Shown here: one piece after another, positions 26,016 to 38,259 of the stretch | How positions within the stretch are numbered: the first letter of the stretch is position 1 | Layout of the letters: each line of letters begins with the position of its first letter | Origin: Corinectria fuckeliana | Taxonomy: Eukaryota; Ascomycota; Sordariomycetes; Hypocreales; Nectriaceae | Reading direction: 5' to 3' | NCBI GenBank assembly: GCA_019137255.1 | Contig: WPDH01000116.1 | Location: 8,306-72,305 of the forward strand | DNA length: 64,000 nt | Notes under the pieces: model-generated | Seen by the model: only the letters and a program-made list of their open reading frames with translations | Database searches by the model: none | Told to the model about the DNA's origin: nothing | Program-made: the position numbers and the translations under genes

Positions 26016-26315
26016 CTAAAAGACATCCCTATCCGGATGTAGCCCTTTAAATTGCGGACAAGCAACGTCGAAAAATTCGTCCTGTGCCTGTTGGTTAAGA
26101 GTACTGAGTTGTGGAAAATATAATTGACTATACTTCGTGAGAAAATCAAACTCAGCTTTTGTTAGTAGTACCTGCTCAGGCGGTGGCTGATTGTTTGTTT
26201 CCATTTCGGCAGGTGGGTTGGCAGGCGGGTTAGCTGGTGGGTTAGCTAGTGGGTTAGCAGGTCGGGTTGGCAGGCGGGTTAGCAGGCGGGTTAGCAGTTG
26301 CGTTTTTAATTTCAT
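26016..26315 (-). CDS. Small Asn/Pro-repeat protein, probable fragment
   Basis: The minus strand has an open frame with two plausible starts: ATG 26315 (99 aa) and ATG 26204 (62 aa, METNNQPPPEQ...). The N-terminal extension is translated from a 12-bp minisatellite that reads ANPP-type repeats. One 13-nt unit in the array shifts the frame, turning ANPP into LLTR-type sequence upstream, so the longer start is probably an artefact of that insertion and the ancestral protein began further up. The C-terminal 60 residues (LLTKAEFDFLTKYSQLYFPQL...DEFFDVACPQFKG) look like genuine helical protein but match no family I know. This is the only normal-composition island in a 15-kb RIP desert, so it may be the unmutated end of a repeat or a relic gene. 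Confidence 0.45.
   Translation of the reverse strand: MKLKTQLLTRLLTRLPTRPANPLANPPANPPANPPAEMETNNQPPPEQVLLTKAEFDFLTKYSQLYFPQLSTLNQQAQDEFFDVACPQFKGLHPDRDVF
26211..26296. repeat. 12-bp minisatellite, about seven units
   Basis: Units of the type GGCGGGTTAGCA/GGTGGGTTAGCT repeat head to tail. One unit (near 26259) is 13 nt, which breaks the reading frame of the overlapping minus-strand ORF. Confidence 0.8.
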
Positions 26316-26469
26316 TAAGGCCCAAGAGTAATTAACGTATACGATCCGTCTTGCTCTGTGGTGTCTGCTTAGGACCTCTTAAGTTGGCCAGCATTCGTAT
26401 AAGGTCTTACTCCTCAGGTGCTAAGGTCCTCTTCACCTCCGGGGTAGGAGATAAATCTCGTGACGCTAA

Positions 26470-29400
26470 AAGGGTAAGTGTAGATATTTTAAATAGAGTA
26501 GATTGTGAATTAGTAATAAATATTAAGTATAGTTAAAATGCAGGGGAATTAGTAAAAGCTGATATAGTTAAGATATAGGGATTTAGCTACTTATATGTTA
26601 AAAGGTAGTGCTAAATTTAAGCTGGATTAGTAGGAATAGAATTATATAGATAGAAATTAGTATAGTCTGCTAAAAGCTGTTAATAGAAACTAAATTTAGC
26701 TTTAATTAATATAAAGTACTAATATATAATATATAAGTCTTTAAGGAGTATTAGGATACTAGAAGAATACTAGTATAAATATAAATATACACTTAATTAT
26801 TATCTGTTAATTTTTTTAAATTCTACTGTATAATATCTTAATAGTAATAACTAGAAGAGTTTTAACAACCTTAAAGCTAAAAGCCTCTTATTTAGCTACT
26901 AACTTTACACCTATTTATTAAACCCTATTATATTAGAGATAAGCTTAACTTAATAATAATAGACTCTCTTATAATAAATATAAGAGAAAAAGTCTATCTA
27001 AAGCGGTTTATACCTTATAATATCTAATTATAAATTTAATTAAAGTGTTTTTTACGTAAAAGCTATTAAGCTACAGCTGTATATTAGCTAAGAGTTAATT
27101 AACCTTTTAATAACTACTTAAGGCTAGCTAACCTAAGCCCACTAGGGAAAGAGAGTGCTAAAGTACACCTAGGATAGTAAAATCTCTTAGAAGTTATAAA
27201 AAGGCTTAGACTAGAAACTAATAAGAATATAAGAAATAATAGCTTTTCTTAATATAGACTTTATAGTTACTTAGCTAGTAGTTAGACAAATTAAAAAATT
27301 ATAATATAAATTTTAAGACTATCTTACTACCCGCTATATAATAATTAGTCTTATTAAATTTATAATATGCTAATTTACCTTAAACTCTTATTAGAGTGAG
27401 AAAAAAAGAGAAGAAATAAAAAAAATAAAAAAATAAAAAATAAAAAAAAAGTTATACTAATAAAATTAAAATACAATCTATCCCACTATTAATACATGTT
27501 ATTTATTATATATATAATTTTATCCACTTAGTTAATATTAATTTTTAAACTATACTAAAGTGCTTCTTTCCCTCTTATATAGTAATTCTTCTAAATTATC
27601 TGTAGATACTAAGCGAGAGCGCTTTTAAGTTACTTTTAAGGTTCTAAAGCTGTGTTAAACCCTGAGAGCAGAGTGGATATTAAGGTTAGGCTTAATATTA
27701 ACTGATTTACATCTAATATTAACAATCTCTAGGTTGTCCCAGTTAGGCATAAGAGGAGAAATCTCAACTGTTAACAGCTAAGCTAACTATAGTGAGTTTA
27801 TATTAGGTATAAAGGGTGAAAAGTGTGTCTTTAAGAATAAAGTTACTATCTGTTACTTTACTAGTAGTAAAGTTATAGCCCTCTAAGAGGATGTTCTGCT
27901 TTTAGGTCTAAAGTTATTCTAATAGGGCTTTAGACTAGAATGTGTCTTATAGCAAAATATCTTTCTATTATTAACCTTCTTAATATAGAGAGCTACCTGC
28001 ACGCTAAGGTTTGTTAAGTTTATATATTTTCTTATAAGTCTCTTAGTCTAAAGCTTAAGGCTATAACCTTTATCTTACAGCTCTTTCTAAGGTTTTATAC
28101 ATATAATTAAGAGTATAAAAAGTGGTTTTTTATAATTTTAAGGTATACTTTAAGAAAAGATAAGAAAGAAATAATAGTTTAAGTTAGAGAGCCTTTTTAT
28201 AAACTGTAAAAATAACTTATACTATAAGATTTAGTAAAATAAGAGAGGAAATCTAAAACACTCTTAAGTCTACAAAAAGCAGAATTATATAAAATACTAT
28301 TTTTATCTTACTATATATTTACAGTTCTTATCCTCCCTATTTATTAAGAACTGCACGCCTAAGCGTTTTTAACTCCACTTTTTAAGTATATAAGCACTTT
28401 AATACAACCTAGTATTTTCCAGGGGGATACACTCTGCCCCTTACTAACCTTACCCCCTATTATAGATTTCGCTTAAATTTACCTAGTTGTTTTTTATAGA
28501 GCTTTAGCACTTCTCTTAGTCTTAATTATCACTTGTTTTCTTTACTTTACAGTTAAGCTACACCTTTATATTAAGGCTGTAAACTTTAGATATTTTATAC
28601 TAGCACTTAGTAGTATTAGTCTTAAAATCTTAAGCTTATAATTGTTAATACTTATACTTTATCTTACTACTAATAGCTTTCTTCTTAGTGTTAGTATTAG
28701 CACTATAGTAAAGTTAGAGAAAAAAGTAGTAGTAATTACCTTAATAAATCTTATACTTATCTTTTTAGAGGGTAAAACTAATCCTCTAGTAGACTTTACT
28801 TAGATTTCTCTCACCTCTTATTATTTTAGTTACTACTAAATTAGAATTATTATAGCTTATAAAGCTTTTTTACACTTAGGGTTAGTTTTATTCTAATATT
28901 AAAAGCTTAATTCTCTAACTAAGTCTAGATATATAGTAAGTGCTAATAAGCCCCTCTTATTTATATTAATCTAATATACTAACTTAGCTACAGCTAGCTT
29001 ATTAGTTGTTATTATCTTTACTTTTTAGTTTTATAGGCTATTTAGGTGATTTTTTAGTCTATTTCACTTGTTATACTTTATAGCAGCACTTAGAGGTCTT
29101 ATTTAATATATCTACTTATAGTGTTTAGTAGCAGCTAAGATTTCTATCTTTATATTATACAAGCTGCTAAGATCTACTCACCTTTACTAGCTAGTCTATA
29201 TATTTATTTATAGTTATACTAAAGGAATTCTTAATAAGCCCTAAAATAATAGTAATATTATACAACTTTAGGTTAATACTAACAAACTTGTTATTATCTT
29301 TTTAGGCTAGGCTATTACTTTTATATATTTTTTAATAGCTTACTTCTCTTTTATAACCTTTTTTATAGCTATACTATAATACTTATATAAAGTAAGCTAG

Positions 29401-32400
29401 ACTAATATGTAACTAGTAAGACTTCTAATCTTACCTTTTTAATCTTATATATAAGTAGACACTATTATAAGTCTTTTAGTTTTATCTTACTAGGCTAACA
29501 CTTTTATCTTAACAGCTTTTATAGTAAGAACTTTTAGCTTTATATATTTAAGACTGTTATTCTTACTATAAAAGGATTAAGTATCTTAGGAGTCTTATCT
29601 TTTATGTTTTATCTAGCTAGTTAAAAGTAATATTATAATTATATTTATATTAAGTTTACTAAGTTATATAACTTAAGTGAGCCTGTCTTTAGTAACCTAA
29701 GCTGAAATATAGATTTAATATAGTAGCTAGAATATAATAATTAAAATAAGTAGGTTAAAAACCAACTTTAATCCCTCTAAGAGGTTAATACTAAGGTATA
29801 CTACTCTTTTTCTGCCTTCTCTTTACTGTTAACACTTATATGTTCTTAGTAGTTTAGTATATATACCCTGTGAAAAGAAATTTAAAATATAAGCTTTCTA
29901 TTTAGAATAATAACTATTAGAAAAGGTAATATAACTTTAACTTTAATAAGTTCTTAAGGGAACTATAGTAAGAAGTATAGTATTTAAAGTAAATAATAAT
30001 TATTAGTAAGTAGCAAACTAGATAATAAAGTGGTTTATATACTTTTAATATGTTTTAGCTTTTAGTAATAAAGAATTTATAAATATAATATATAGTATAG
30101 TTATATAGAATATAATATTAAACTGAATTATTTAATTTGCTAATCTAGAGTATTATATACTACTAGAGGGGTTTAAATCTTTATTCTGTAAGTTTTTAAA
30201 CTTATAAGGCGCTCTAGTTAGCTTAGATAAATCCTTATTTAACAAGTCTTTAAATTTACAAGTTATACTAGCTAGCTTAGAAAACTTTAAAATAATAGAG
30301 ATAGATATTTCTAAACAATATATCTATAAGATTAGAGGGATTATCTAGCTATAATAAACACTAAATTCTTAACCTATTAATAGGCTTTTTACCTGTATTA
30401 TTTTAGGGTTTTAGTTATTACTATATACTAATTAAGTGTACAGCTAGTCTGTTTTAGCACCTAAAAGTCTCTGCTTTTATAACTAGCCTAAGCTTTACTT
30501 TACCTGTGTCTTAGGCTATACTTATATATATTTATATTAAATAGAGCTTACCTTAAGTGTTTTACTATCTTATATTATAAGGCTTAACTTTGCAAATTAT
30601 ATTCTTATTCTAAATATAAGATATTATAATAGAAATCTACTTAACTTTTTGCTTAGCTTTTTAATCTCTACAGTTAAAACACTATTAGTAGTGCTTTAAG
30701 TCTCATATAAAAAATAATAATCCCTCCTTCTAAATACGTAATCTAGTTCTTAATCTCTTATAAGCCTTTCTACCTTATAAGAATAGTTACTAATACTTTA
30801 CTCTCTTATTATAGTGTTATAAAGCCTTATATCTAATTCTAAGTTTATTATAAAAACCTGCACTTTAAAATCCCTAGAAAATAATTCCCTTTTATAATAC
30901 TAGGTTAAAATCTCTAGTGTTACTAGGCTTTCTACAGTCTATTTAGCTTTTACTCTCTAATAGTAAATATAAGTACTTTTAAGGTGTAAGCCTCTAATTA
31001 AGCTTATTATCTCTAAACTTAAAGATAAATAATATAAGAGCTAAATACAGACTATTTTAGGCGAGGAATAAAGTATAAGAGTTAATATTAGCTTAATATA
31101 AAACAGGCATAAAATTATCTGCTTAGTACTAGATTTAAGAGATAAGATATTATAAGGTCTGCTTATATAGTAAATAGTAAAGTTAGGTTTATTTTTATAT
31201 AGAATAGTGTGAATTTTAAATAGTTAGCTTTTACTTAAAATAAGCCTTATATAATTACTCACTTAGTATACTTTTTTAATATATAGTAGCTTTTAAAAAT
31301 TAGAACTGTATTTATACTTTTATAGCTTACTGTTTTTTCCATTCTTTATATAAGTCTTTTACTAAAAGATATAAAAGATTATTACTAATTAACCTTAAGA
31401 TCTTTAAGGTTCTTTAAGTGGTATTAGTAATTAGACAAGCTCTATCCTTTTAGGAATATAGTTTAAACAAAGTATAGTTCTATTAAATCAGGTTAGATAA
31501 TAAACTATTATAAAGTAGGGATTAAATCTTAAGGTTAAAAGCTCTTAATTTTCTAGCTAAAAGAGGGATAAATTAAGAATCTAAATATATTAATTTAAGC
31601 TCTTAAGAAATCTATAAAAGGTTATAAAAAGTCAGCTGCCTTTATTATTAGTAAGGCTAAAGTTATAATAATTATTATAAGGTTAGGCTATTTATAGGTT
31701 ATATTAGGCAGTAATATTAATAATTAGAAGGTTATAATAATACCTAGATAATCCTAAATACTAATTATAATCCTAAAATATAATATAAACTATAAAGAAA
31801 AAACTTAGTATACTAATTTCAGATCTAATAACAAGGTTAAAATACTCTTATAGAGAAAGTAGTAAGCTAGTAGAGGATTATAAATCTTTAAGAAACTTAA
31901 TTATTTTTCACTTAGATTAGAATATTCTGCTTAACTTAAGAACCTAGTTTCTACTAGTTAATAATTATAGTATAATTAGTATATTAAGATACTACTTATA
32001 TAAGTGGTATTATATAACTTGTATATTTAGCAAGTTAGGTACTACTTAAGTACTATAAATAGTTATATAAGTGCTATAAAGTTAGTACTTACAATCTAGT
32101 GTTATAAAGGCTAGTCTTACTAAATATATAAAATAAAATTCTTTTTTAGTATATTTCTACTAAGTAGCTTAAAACTTATAAAGTAAGTAAAAATATATAT
32201 AAGCTAAGAAACTATATTACCTTTTTAGTATAAACTAAATAAAGGTTTTATAAACTTAATTTACTAATTTATTTTTATTTAGGCTTCTTTCCGCTTAGAA
32301 TAGTATAGCCTTATAGTTCTTATTAAATATTAGGTATAAGAGAAAGACTAGATATATAGTTAGTTAGAAGAGCTAGCAGGGTTCTTAGCTAGCTTATAAT

Positions 32401-35400
32401 ATATACTTAAAGGATAAGTATTAAAGTTAAGAGCTAAGACTATAACTAAAAAGTGGTTAATATTAGCATTTTTTATTAATAAGATAAAATAAATAAGTGT
32501 TTCTACTAGTTATAGTAATAGCAGATTATAAAGGTAAACTATATACTAAAAGTTTATAAGATAGCTAGTAGACTAGCTAAATTAAAAGATTACAGTTTAA
32601 AAAAGGCGCTTAAGATGCTTACTACTAAATTTATACCTTATATTATTATAAGCAGTAAATAACACTTCTATTTAGGGCTAAAACTTAAAGGCTGCTTTTT
32701 AGGTTAGAATTAGTTATATACTCTTAAAGGCTTTTTCACCTTATAAGTATATAGTTAAAGCCACTCTATTCTTTATAGTATTCTTACCTTCTAAGACTGT
32801 ATATATTAACCTTACTTATAAGCAACTCTTAAACAACCTAATCTAAGTATAATTATACTAATAGAATAAGACTAGTATTCTTAGTAGTACTAAAATTATT
32901 CTTAATCTTATTTAGTAAGACTAGAATACTACTATTTCTATAATAAGTCTAATACTATCTAAGTTGTTAAGAAATAATAAGACTATTAAAGCAAATAAAA
33001 ATAAAAGTTGCTAGTATATATTAAAAGTAAACTATATAATATTATATAGTAGGCTGTAAGGTGTTAAATTACACTAGAGAGAGTAGTATAATACTATTTG
33101 TCTCTTAGAGTATAACTGTTATAGTTAGTTAACTTAAGTTTAGTTATAAAGCTTATAATCTAATATAAGTATTATAAGTTATACTAGTTAGAAAAGAATG
33201 CTAGTACTATAAGAGGATTTATTATTAAGCTTAAAACTTTAATAAAAATATCACTTTTTTATACTCCTAATTAAAAAGACTACTCTTAGTTAAAACACTT
33301 AGCTGTTAAAAAGTTTATAAGCTAGACAGTGTTTAATAAGAACAGAAGAGAATTTCTTATGCCTATTAAATTATAGTTTAATCTAGTTGTAAGATACTAT
33401 ACTTTATGCTTATTTAACCTGCTTAAGTTAATTAGTGTTTATACTAATATTTAAATATTACTATTATACTAACACTTTCTAGTTACTGTTTCCTGTTTAT
33501 ATTAGCATAAAAAGTTGTCTACTATTTTACTACTAGTGTTATTTCTTATTTCCCTATTCTAATTTAAGACAACTAATAAAACTATCACTATAAAGGTAAG
33601 GCTAATATACCTTCTTATTATAAGATATCTAGTAATTTAACTTATTTTATAACTTATTATAAAACTTATTAGAATTGTTTATTACCTAGTTAGCTTACTA
33701 CTTTCCTATAGAAAGAGCAGGCAGATAAATCCTAATATAGTTAAATAGCTAGCTAAGTGCTTTAAGAAAACAAAGTGCAGACTGGAAAAAGAAGAGAACT
33801 TTATTTATATAATTATCACACCTAATAACCTTAGGCGGATTATCTTTACTTTACAGGTCTCTAAAAACACTCTTAAGTGTATAACTTTATAAAAGACTTA
33901 TCTACTTTTATCTAGGCATATTATAGCCTGCCTTAATAGGTAGTATAAATTCTAGGCTGTAATTAAATATAAACTGCTCTTATAGTAGGTGGTAAAGCTG
34001 CTATATATTTAAGAGAGCTAAATAAAGTTTCCTCTTAAGATAGCTCTCACCTCTATTAACTTCTAGATTATCTAGAATTAAATTAAGGCTATCTTATAAG
34101 AGGCTTCTTACTTAGATACTAAAGTTTACTATTTAGTCTATAAGTATATAAAGAACTATAATAAGGTAAGAGTAAAAGACTATCTAAGTTAATTATTAGC
34201 TCCTAAGCAGGTTAGCTTAAAAGGTCTATTAAAGTAACTATAGCTTATTTATAATCTTAACACCCTAATTAAGTTCTCTAGAGTGATAAAAGGGCTCTAA
34301 CTTAGTAATATCTATAAGTATCTTACCTTTTATTATAATAAGAATTTCTCTTTTATCTTGTAAAATATTCTTAAGATTTAGGAGTTTATTACTAATAATA
34401 ATCTGCGTGTTAATATAGCTGTTAACTTAAGTACTATTAAGTACTTATAATTTCACGCTCTAATTACTAGCTATAAAGATAAGATAGTAATTAACTATAT
34501 ATTTAATTAAGAGTTTATATTAAAGGGTATAAAAAATCTTAACTTATAGAACTAGATTTAATAAAGAGTACTTTCTGTTTAGGTTATTATTTCTAGTGTT
34601 AAAATATTTTACAAAAACATAAAGTATATCTTAATAAGAGCTAAGATTATAAGAAAGTACTTAATAGAAGTGCCTACTTATAAGTAAAATAAACTAATAC
34701 TATTTAAAAGTCTTATAAGCAAATAAAAAAGCCTTAGGGTGTAATATATTAAATATAAGTATAGTAAATTTATATAGACTTATAAAGCACTAATAGTATA
34801 GTATATATATATAACTATTTCTCTTACTACCCTTAGGGAATTTATATAGCTATCTTTTAAGCACCCTCTAATAAGATATATATAAAGAAACTATACTTGT
34901 ATTTCCTAAAGGACCTTAAATTAATTATCTCGCCTATCTTACTCTTTAGGTTAGCTTTAATAATCTTAAGATTTAAGAAATATTAGAAATATAAAGTGGC
35001 TACTCTTAGGTTACTTAATATAAGCCTTAAGACAGCTATCCTACTAATTAGAGGGAAGGTATACTATTTATAAAGAGCTATATTTAGCTGAGATTATAAG
35101 CTTTTCTTCTGTAGCTAGCCAGTCCTGTATTAAGAGGGAATACTATTAGTACCCTTTTTGTTATTTAAGATATTATTAATATATTCTTTAGAATAAATAG
35201 CAGGATTATATATAGGACTCTTATAAGTTATCTCCTTTTAACCCTCTACTAGCTAATAAAGCCTTTAATAACTCTACTATATTTACTTCTCCTAAGATTA
35301 GCAGGCTAAATTAAAATAAGAATACTATAATAAAAAAACTTGTTAATAATAGATTAGTTAATACTTTAGAGATATAAAAGCATAACTAGACTAACATATT

Positions 35401-35595
35401 AGATACCTTAAGACCTAAAGCATACTATATTAGTAAGAAACACAAAAAAAGTCAGGCTCCTAAGAAACTAATTTCCAGCTAAACTTAACATGCTAGGTCT
35501 GCTATAAACACACTAGAGAGAACAGATATAATACAAACAGAAAATTTTTAGAGACCCCTCTAATAGGCCTTAACACACTATACTAAGAGACACTA
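26470..35595. other. RIP-degraded AT-rich block 3
   Basis: Stop-dense DNA depleted of CA/TG. Apart from the repeat copy at 31505-31787 and a milder patch at about 27600-27960, no family was recognised. The last part (from about 35200) may be the upstream portion of the repeat-protein pseudogene described at 35596-36650. Confidence 0.8.
31505..31787 (-). repeat. Dispersed repeat, copy A (inverted, strongly RIPed)
   Basis: About 283 bp matching the reverse complement of 57830-58112 along its whole length, for example TAATAATTATTATAAGG and ATACTAATTATAATCCTAAA. The differences are mostly C/T and G/A transitions. Similarity ends abruptly at both sides, so these are the borders shared by the two copies. 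Confidence 0.8.
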
Positions 35596-36650
35596 GCCGC
35601 ACTCCTCTAATGTCTAGTATTACTAAAGAATTATATATAATATAAGCAGAGACAGGTTTCTTAACCTAGTAAGAACAGTTCAAATTAGCAGTCTTAGGGG
35701 CTTTAGAGGCTGAAGCCCCGAGGGAGCTAGGGCACATGATTTTAAGGGAACATAACTGTACTCCTTGAACGTCTACTGAGCCAAATATAATACAGATAGA
35801 GACCAGGTCCCTTACGAACCCAGAGCAGCTCGAGTCGATAGTACATCCAGTGGCCTTACAGAGCGAGCCGATAGAGCTAGAGGAAACTATGTTCCGGGAA
35901 ACAAGCCGCAATCCCCCTCTCGCGTTTGGTGCACCAGAGGGATCAGATCTAGCGCGAGAGGCTTCGCAGACCGAGTTATCAAGAGAGCACCAGCAAGTCG
36001 TATTGCCAACGTCTCTCGGGTCCTCATAGTCACACATCTCCACAATGCTAAATAGATCTGATAAATCTCCCACGAACCATACATCCATAAGGCAATCTGG
36101 GCAAGTCAAAGTGACAGTAGGTTGTGAAACATCACGAGCGAACACGCTAGGGATAGAGGGTAAGTCTGATAGGTCTTTTCCGGGCCATGTATTAACCCAG
36201 GACAAGCAGAATGAGTTAGTTAAGCTAGCAGTGGCTGAGACGGCAGAGTCACAACCATCTATGATGCCCAGTACCTTACAAGACCTCGAACGGGTTGGCT
36301 GGGAAGCGGCTTTCAACCCCCCGCAGACAGAGTCTTTAAGAGAGCGAGAGGCCATAGACCAGGCAAGAAACCCTGAGACCGCACAGGCCAGCCCCTCTAG
36401 AGGACTGAAAATGCCAGATCGGTCCGGCAGGTTCACCGTCAGCACACTAGTACCATACCCTGCACCATCATACCCTGCACCATCATACCCTACATTGCCA
36501 TACCCTGCATCGCATGGAGCAAATCGAAAGCGAAAATGGGAACACGGCACCAATACTCAAACTGAGCATACGTCAAGCGCTGTCTCGCCAACAAGTGCCC
36601 AACATGAAGAAGCGTCGACGGTCAGAGAGCACAGAAGGGAACTCGCTTAA
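35596..36650 (+). pseudogene. Decaying gene with 50-residue internal repeat and YPAPS tract
   Basis: One plus-strand frame is readable from about 35596 to TAA at 36648-36650. It is interrupted by TAA/TAG codons in the AT-rich start (about 35641-35665), a TGA near 35766 and a TAG near 36027; each is explained by a single C-to-T change of Gln or Arg codons. After the last stop, 201 codons from ATG 36045 are open. Two copies of a unit, beginning IIxAET at 35637 and IIQIET at 35787, lie exactly 150 bp apart and share (F/S)LT..EQ, EAP/SEP..EL and MxRE positions. Near the C-terminus, 36453-36512 encodes tandem YPAPS pentapeptides, followed by a basic RKRKWEHG segment. The 50-mer family is not one I know. 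Mutation increases toward the RIP block on the left. Confidence 0.55.
36453..36512 (+). repeat. 15-bp coding minisatellite (YPAPS)
   Basis: CATACCCTGCACCAT repeats about four times, in frame, with the third unit diverged. Length is a multiple of three, so copy changes would not shift the frame. Confidence 0.75.
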
Positions 36651-36779
36651 CCGAACCACCTGGCACATCACCCTGCACCATTGTCTTTTTGTTACCTAGT
36701 AATTGAGGGGTCACGGAACGAGTTGCTGTGCGAATTACACAGGGAAGTTGATGACTTTGAGGGGGGCAAAATAGGCTAT

Positions 36780-36903
36780 ACAAATTGATGATAGTTGCGG
36801 CGTTATGATTGCTGTGTCTAACTGCTTCGGTCGCCGTGTCTCCGATGATGTTGTCTCTACCGTCAGCCCTCAAGACTGCGTCGCACCCGATAAAACGGCA
36901 CAT
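36780..36903 (-). pseudogene. Possible ankyrin-type fragment
   Basis: The minus strand from ATG 36903 reads GCDAVLRADGRDN followed by GDTATEAVRHSNHNAATIINL, which has the spacing of an ankyrin repeat (D..G.TA...A...HN..I...L) but lacks the LH dipeptide. The frame continues to 36622 without further repeat-like sequence. Probably a short remnant of a degraded ankyrin gene; a chance resemblance is possible. Confidence 0.3.
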
Positions 36904-37349
36904 CGCGAGCCCTCGCTATTGTAAGAAAAACAAGGCTCTTTATTTTACCTCATCGAATGCTCTAATTGGCCCAGCAATCAGCTCGTGATACAGGCTCAGT
37001 TAGATACGTATACGTATCCGACCTAAGCGGATAAGCGGAACTCCCTCCACGTGATGACTCCATTGACTCCTGGTAAGGGGGCGGAACCTCGTCCCGGTCT
37101 GGGTGCCTTGGGCAACAAATATGTCAAGCCCCAAACGAGTTAAGGCCCAGAGTCAAGCCAGAGTGACAGCCTTAATTCTCCCATTCCCTCTTGGGCGGGG
37201 AACCTGTTCCCATCTTGGTCCCGTGAGAATTAACAGAAACCGAGATTGAGCGCTTAGTCATTTTTGCGAGTCTATGACTATTTAAATCCACGCGAACCTC
37301 TTGGCTCCCCCCGGTCACGCGGGTACTTACTAATCGCTCACCGCTCACA
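36904..37349 (+). promoter_or_regulatory. Original promoter region of the APH-like kinase gene
   Basis: Normal-composition, gene-free DNA ending at the transposon. A TATA-like TATTTAAAT lies at 37279-37287, about 62 bp before the insertion point. Removing the transposon and one copy of its 9-bp target duplication would put this box roughly 80-90 bp before the kinase ATG now at 41306, a normal spacing for a fungal core promoter. The assignment is inferred from that reconstruction. Confidence 0.5.
37341..37349. repeat. Target-site duplication, left copy (CCGCTCACA)
   Basis: The 9-mer CCGCTCACA directly abuts the outer end of the left inverted repeat and recurs identically at 41279-41287. Confidence 0.9.
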
Positions 37350-37454
37350 GGGGAGCCATAGCTGCACCGCCGGCGGTGCAAATAACGTCACGTGACTCGC
37401 GCACCCCCCCCGTAATAACTATTATCCGTAATGTGATGAGATTAACCAAGATGT
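37350..37454 (+). repeat. Left terminal inverted repeat of the MULE
   Basis: 105 bp matching the right end with four substitutions and one C-tract length change (8 versus 9). It contains an 18-bp perfect palindrome TGCACCGCCGGCGGTGCA (37363-37380), a 10-bp palindrome GTCACGTGAC with a central CACGTG box (37387-37396), and a C8 tract. These are plausible transposase-binding or structural elements. Confidence 0.9.
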
Positions 37455-38259
37455 TAGAAAGGGGTTAGATACCGCATACTGTAAATCGCCCTGCTAATTT
37501 AACAATTAACAGCTTTTATAACCCTAATTTAACTTGCTATACCTTTCTTAGACCCTAATAGATCTAATTGATACTCTCTATTGCTTTCCTAATAATACTC
37601 TTTCTCTAGAGGGCTAATTCTAGTCCTAGGAGGAATTATATATTATAATTAATACTTAGGTAGCACTATAAGGCTATACTTTTATAATTATAAGATCTAG
37701 AAAGACTAAAAATAGAAGATATATAACTATTTTTAACTATAATTATAAGGTAGGGTATATTCTTACTATTAAAGCTCTTAAGAATTAGAAGTAAGATATT
37801 TTAATATACTATATAAGATACTACTTTTTTATTATAGTAAAAGAAAGCTAATATAAGATAATTTAGAGTTTAAGATATTATCTTAAGGCTAGGTTTAATT
37901 AGTATAATTATAAGCTAAGTATTAGTTAACTAGTATATCTAATACTTTGCTAGTTATTACACTTAGATATATTAATAGTCTAATAACTTATAAATACTAG
38001 TATTATACTTAAGAGGGTTATATTATATATATATATAAACTTAATCTTATTTACTACTAAGTAAGATATTTATAACTATATTATATAAAGTAAATAAGAG
38101 CTTACTAAAGGTTAAAGTAATATATATACTCTTATTAACTAGCTTAAAAGTAAGAGATTCTAAAGTTATATTAATCTTAATATAAAGGGCAGAGTAGTAA
38201 TAATATTATTTATATACCTAAAGTTATTAGAATATCTTATATTATACCTTAAAGTACTT

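Noticed and set aside
33780..35300. Possible pogo/Fot1-type transposase in the RIP block left of the 50-mer repeat gene
   Set aside because: Only vague resemblance near 35200-35300 (Ser/Pro/Gln-rich text); no DDE or helix-turn-helix motif could be read.
35666..36553. 295-codon minus-strand ORF
   Set aside because: It is the shadow of the plus-strand repeat gene. Its Gly/Tyr and Ser-rich sequence mirrors the YPAPS array, and the plus frame has internal repeats and natural composition.
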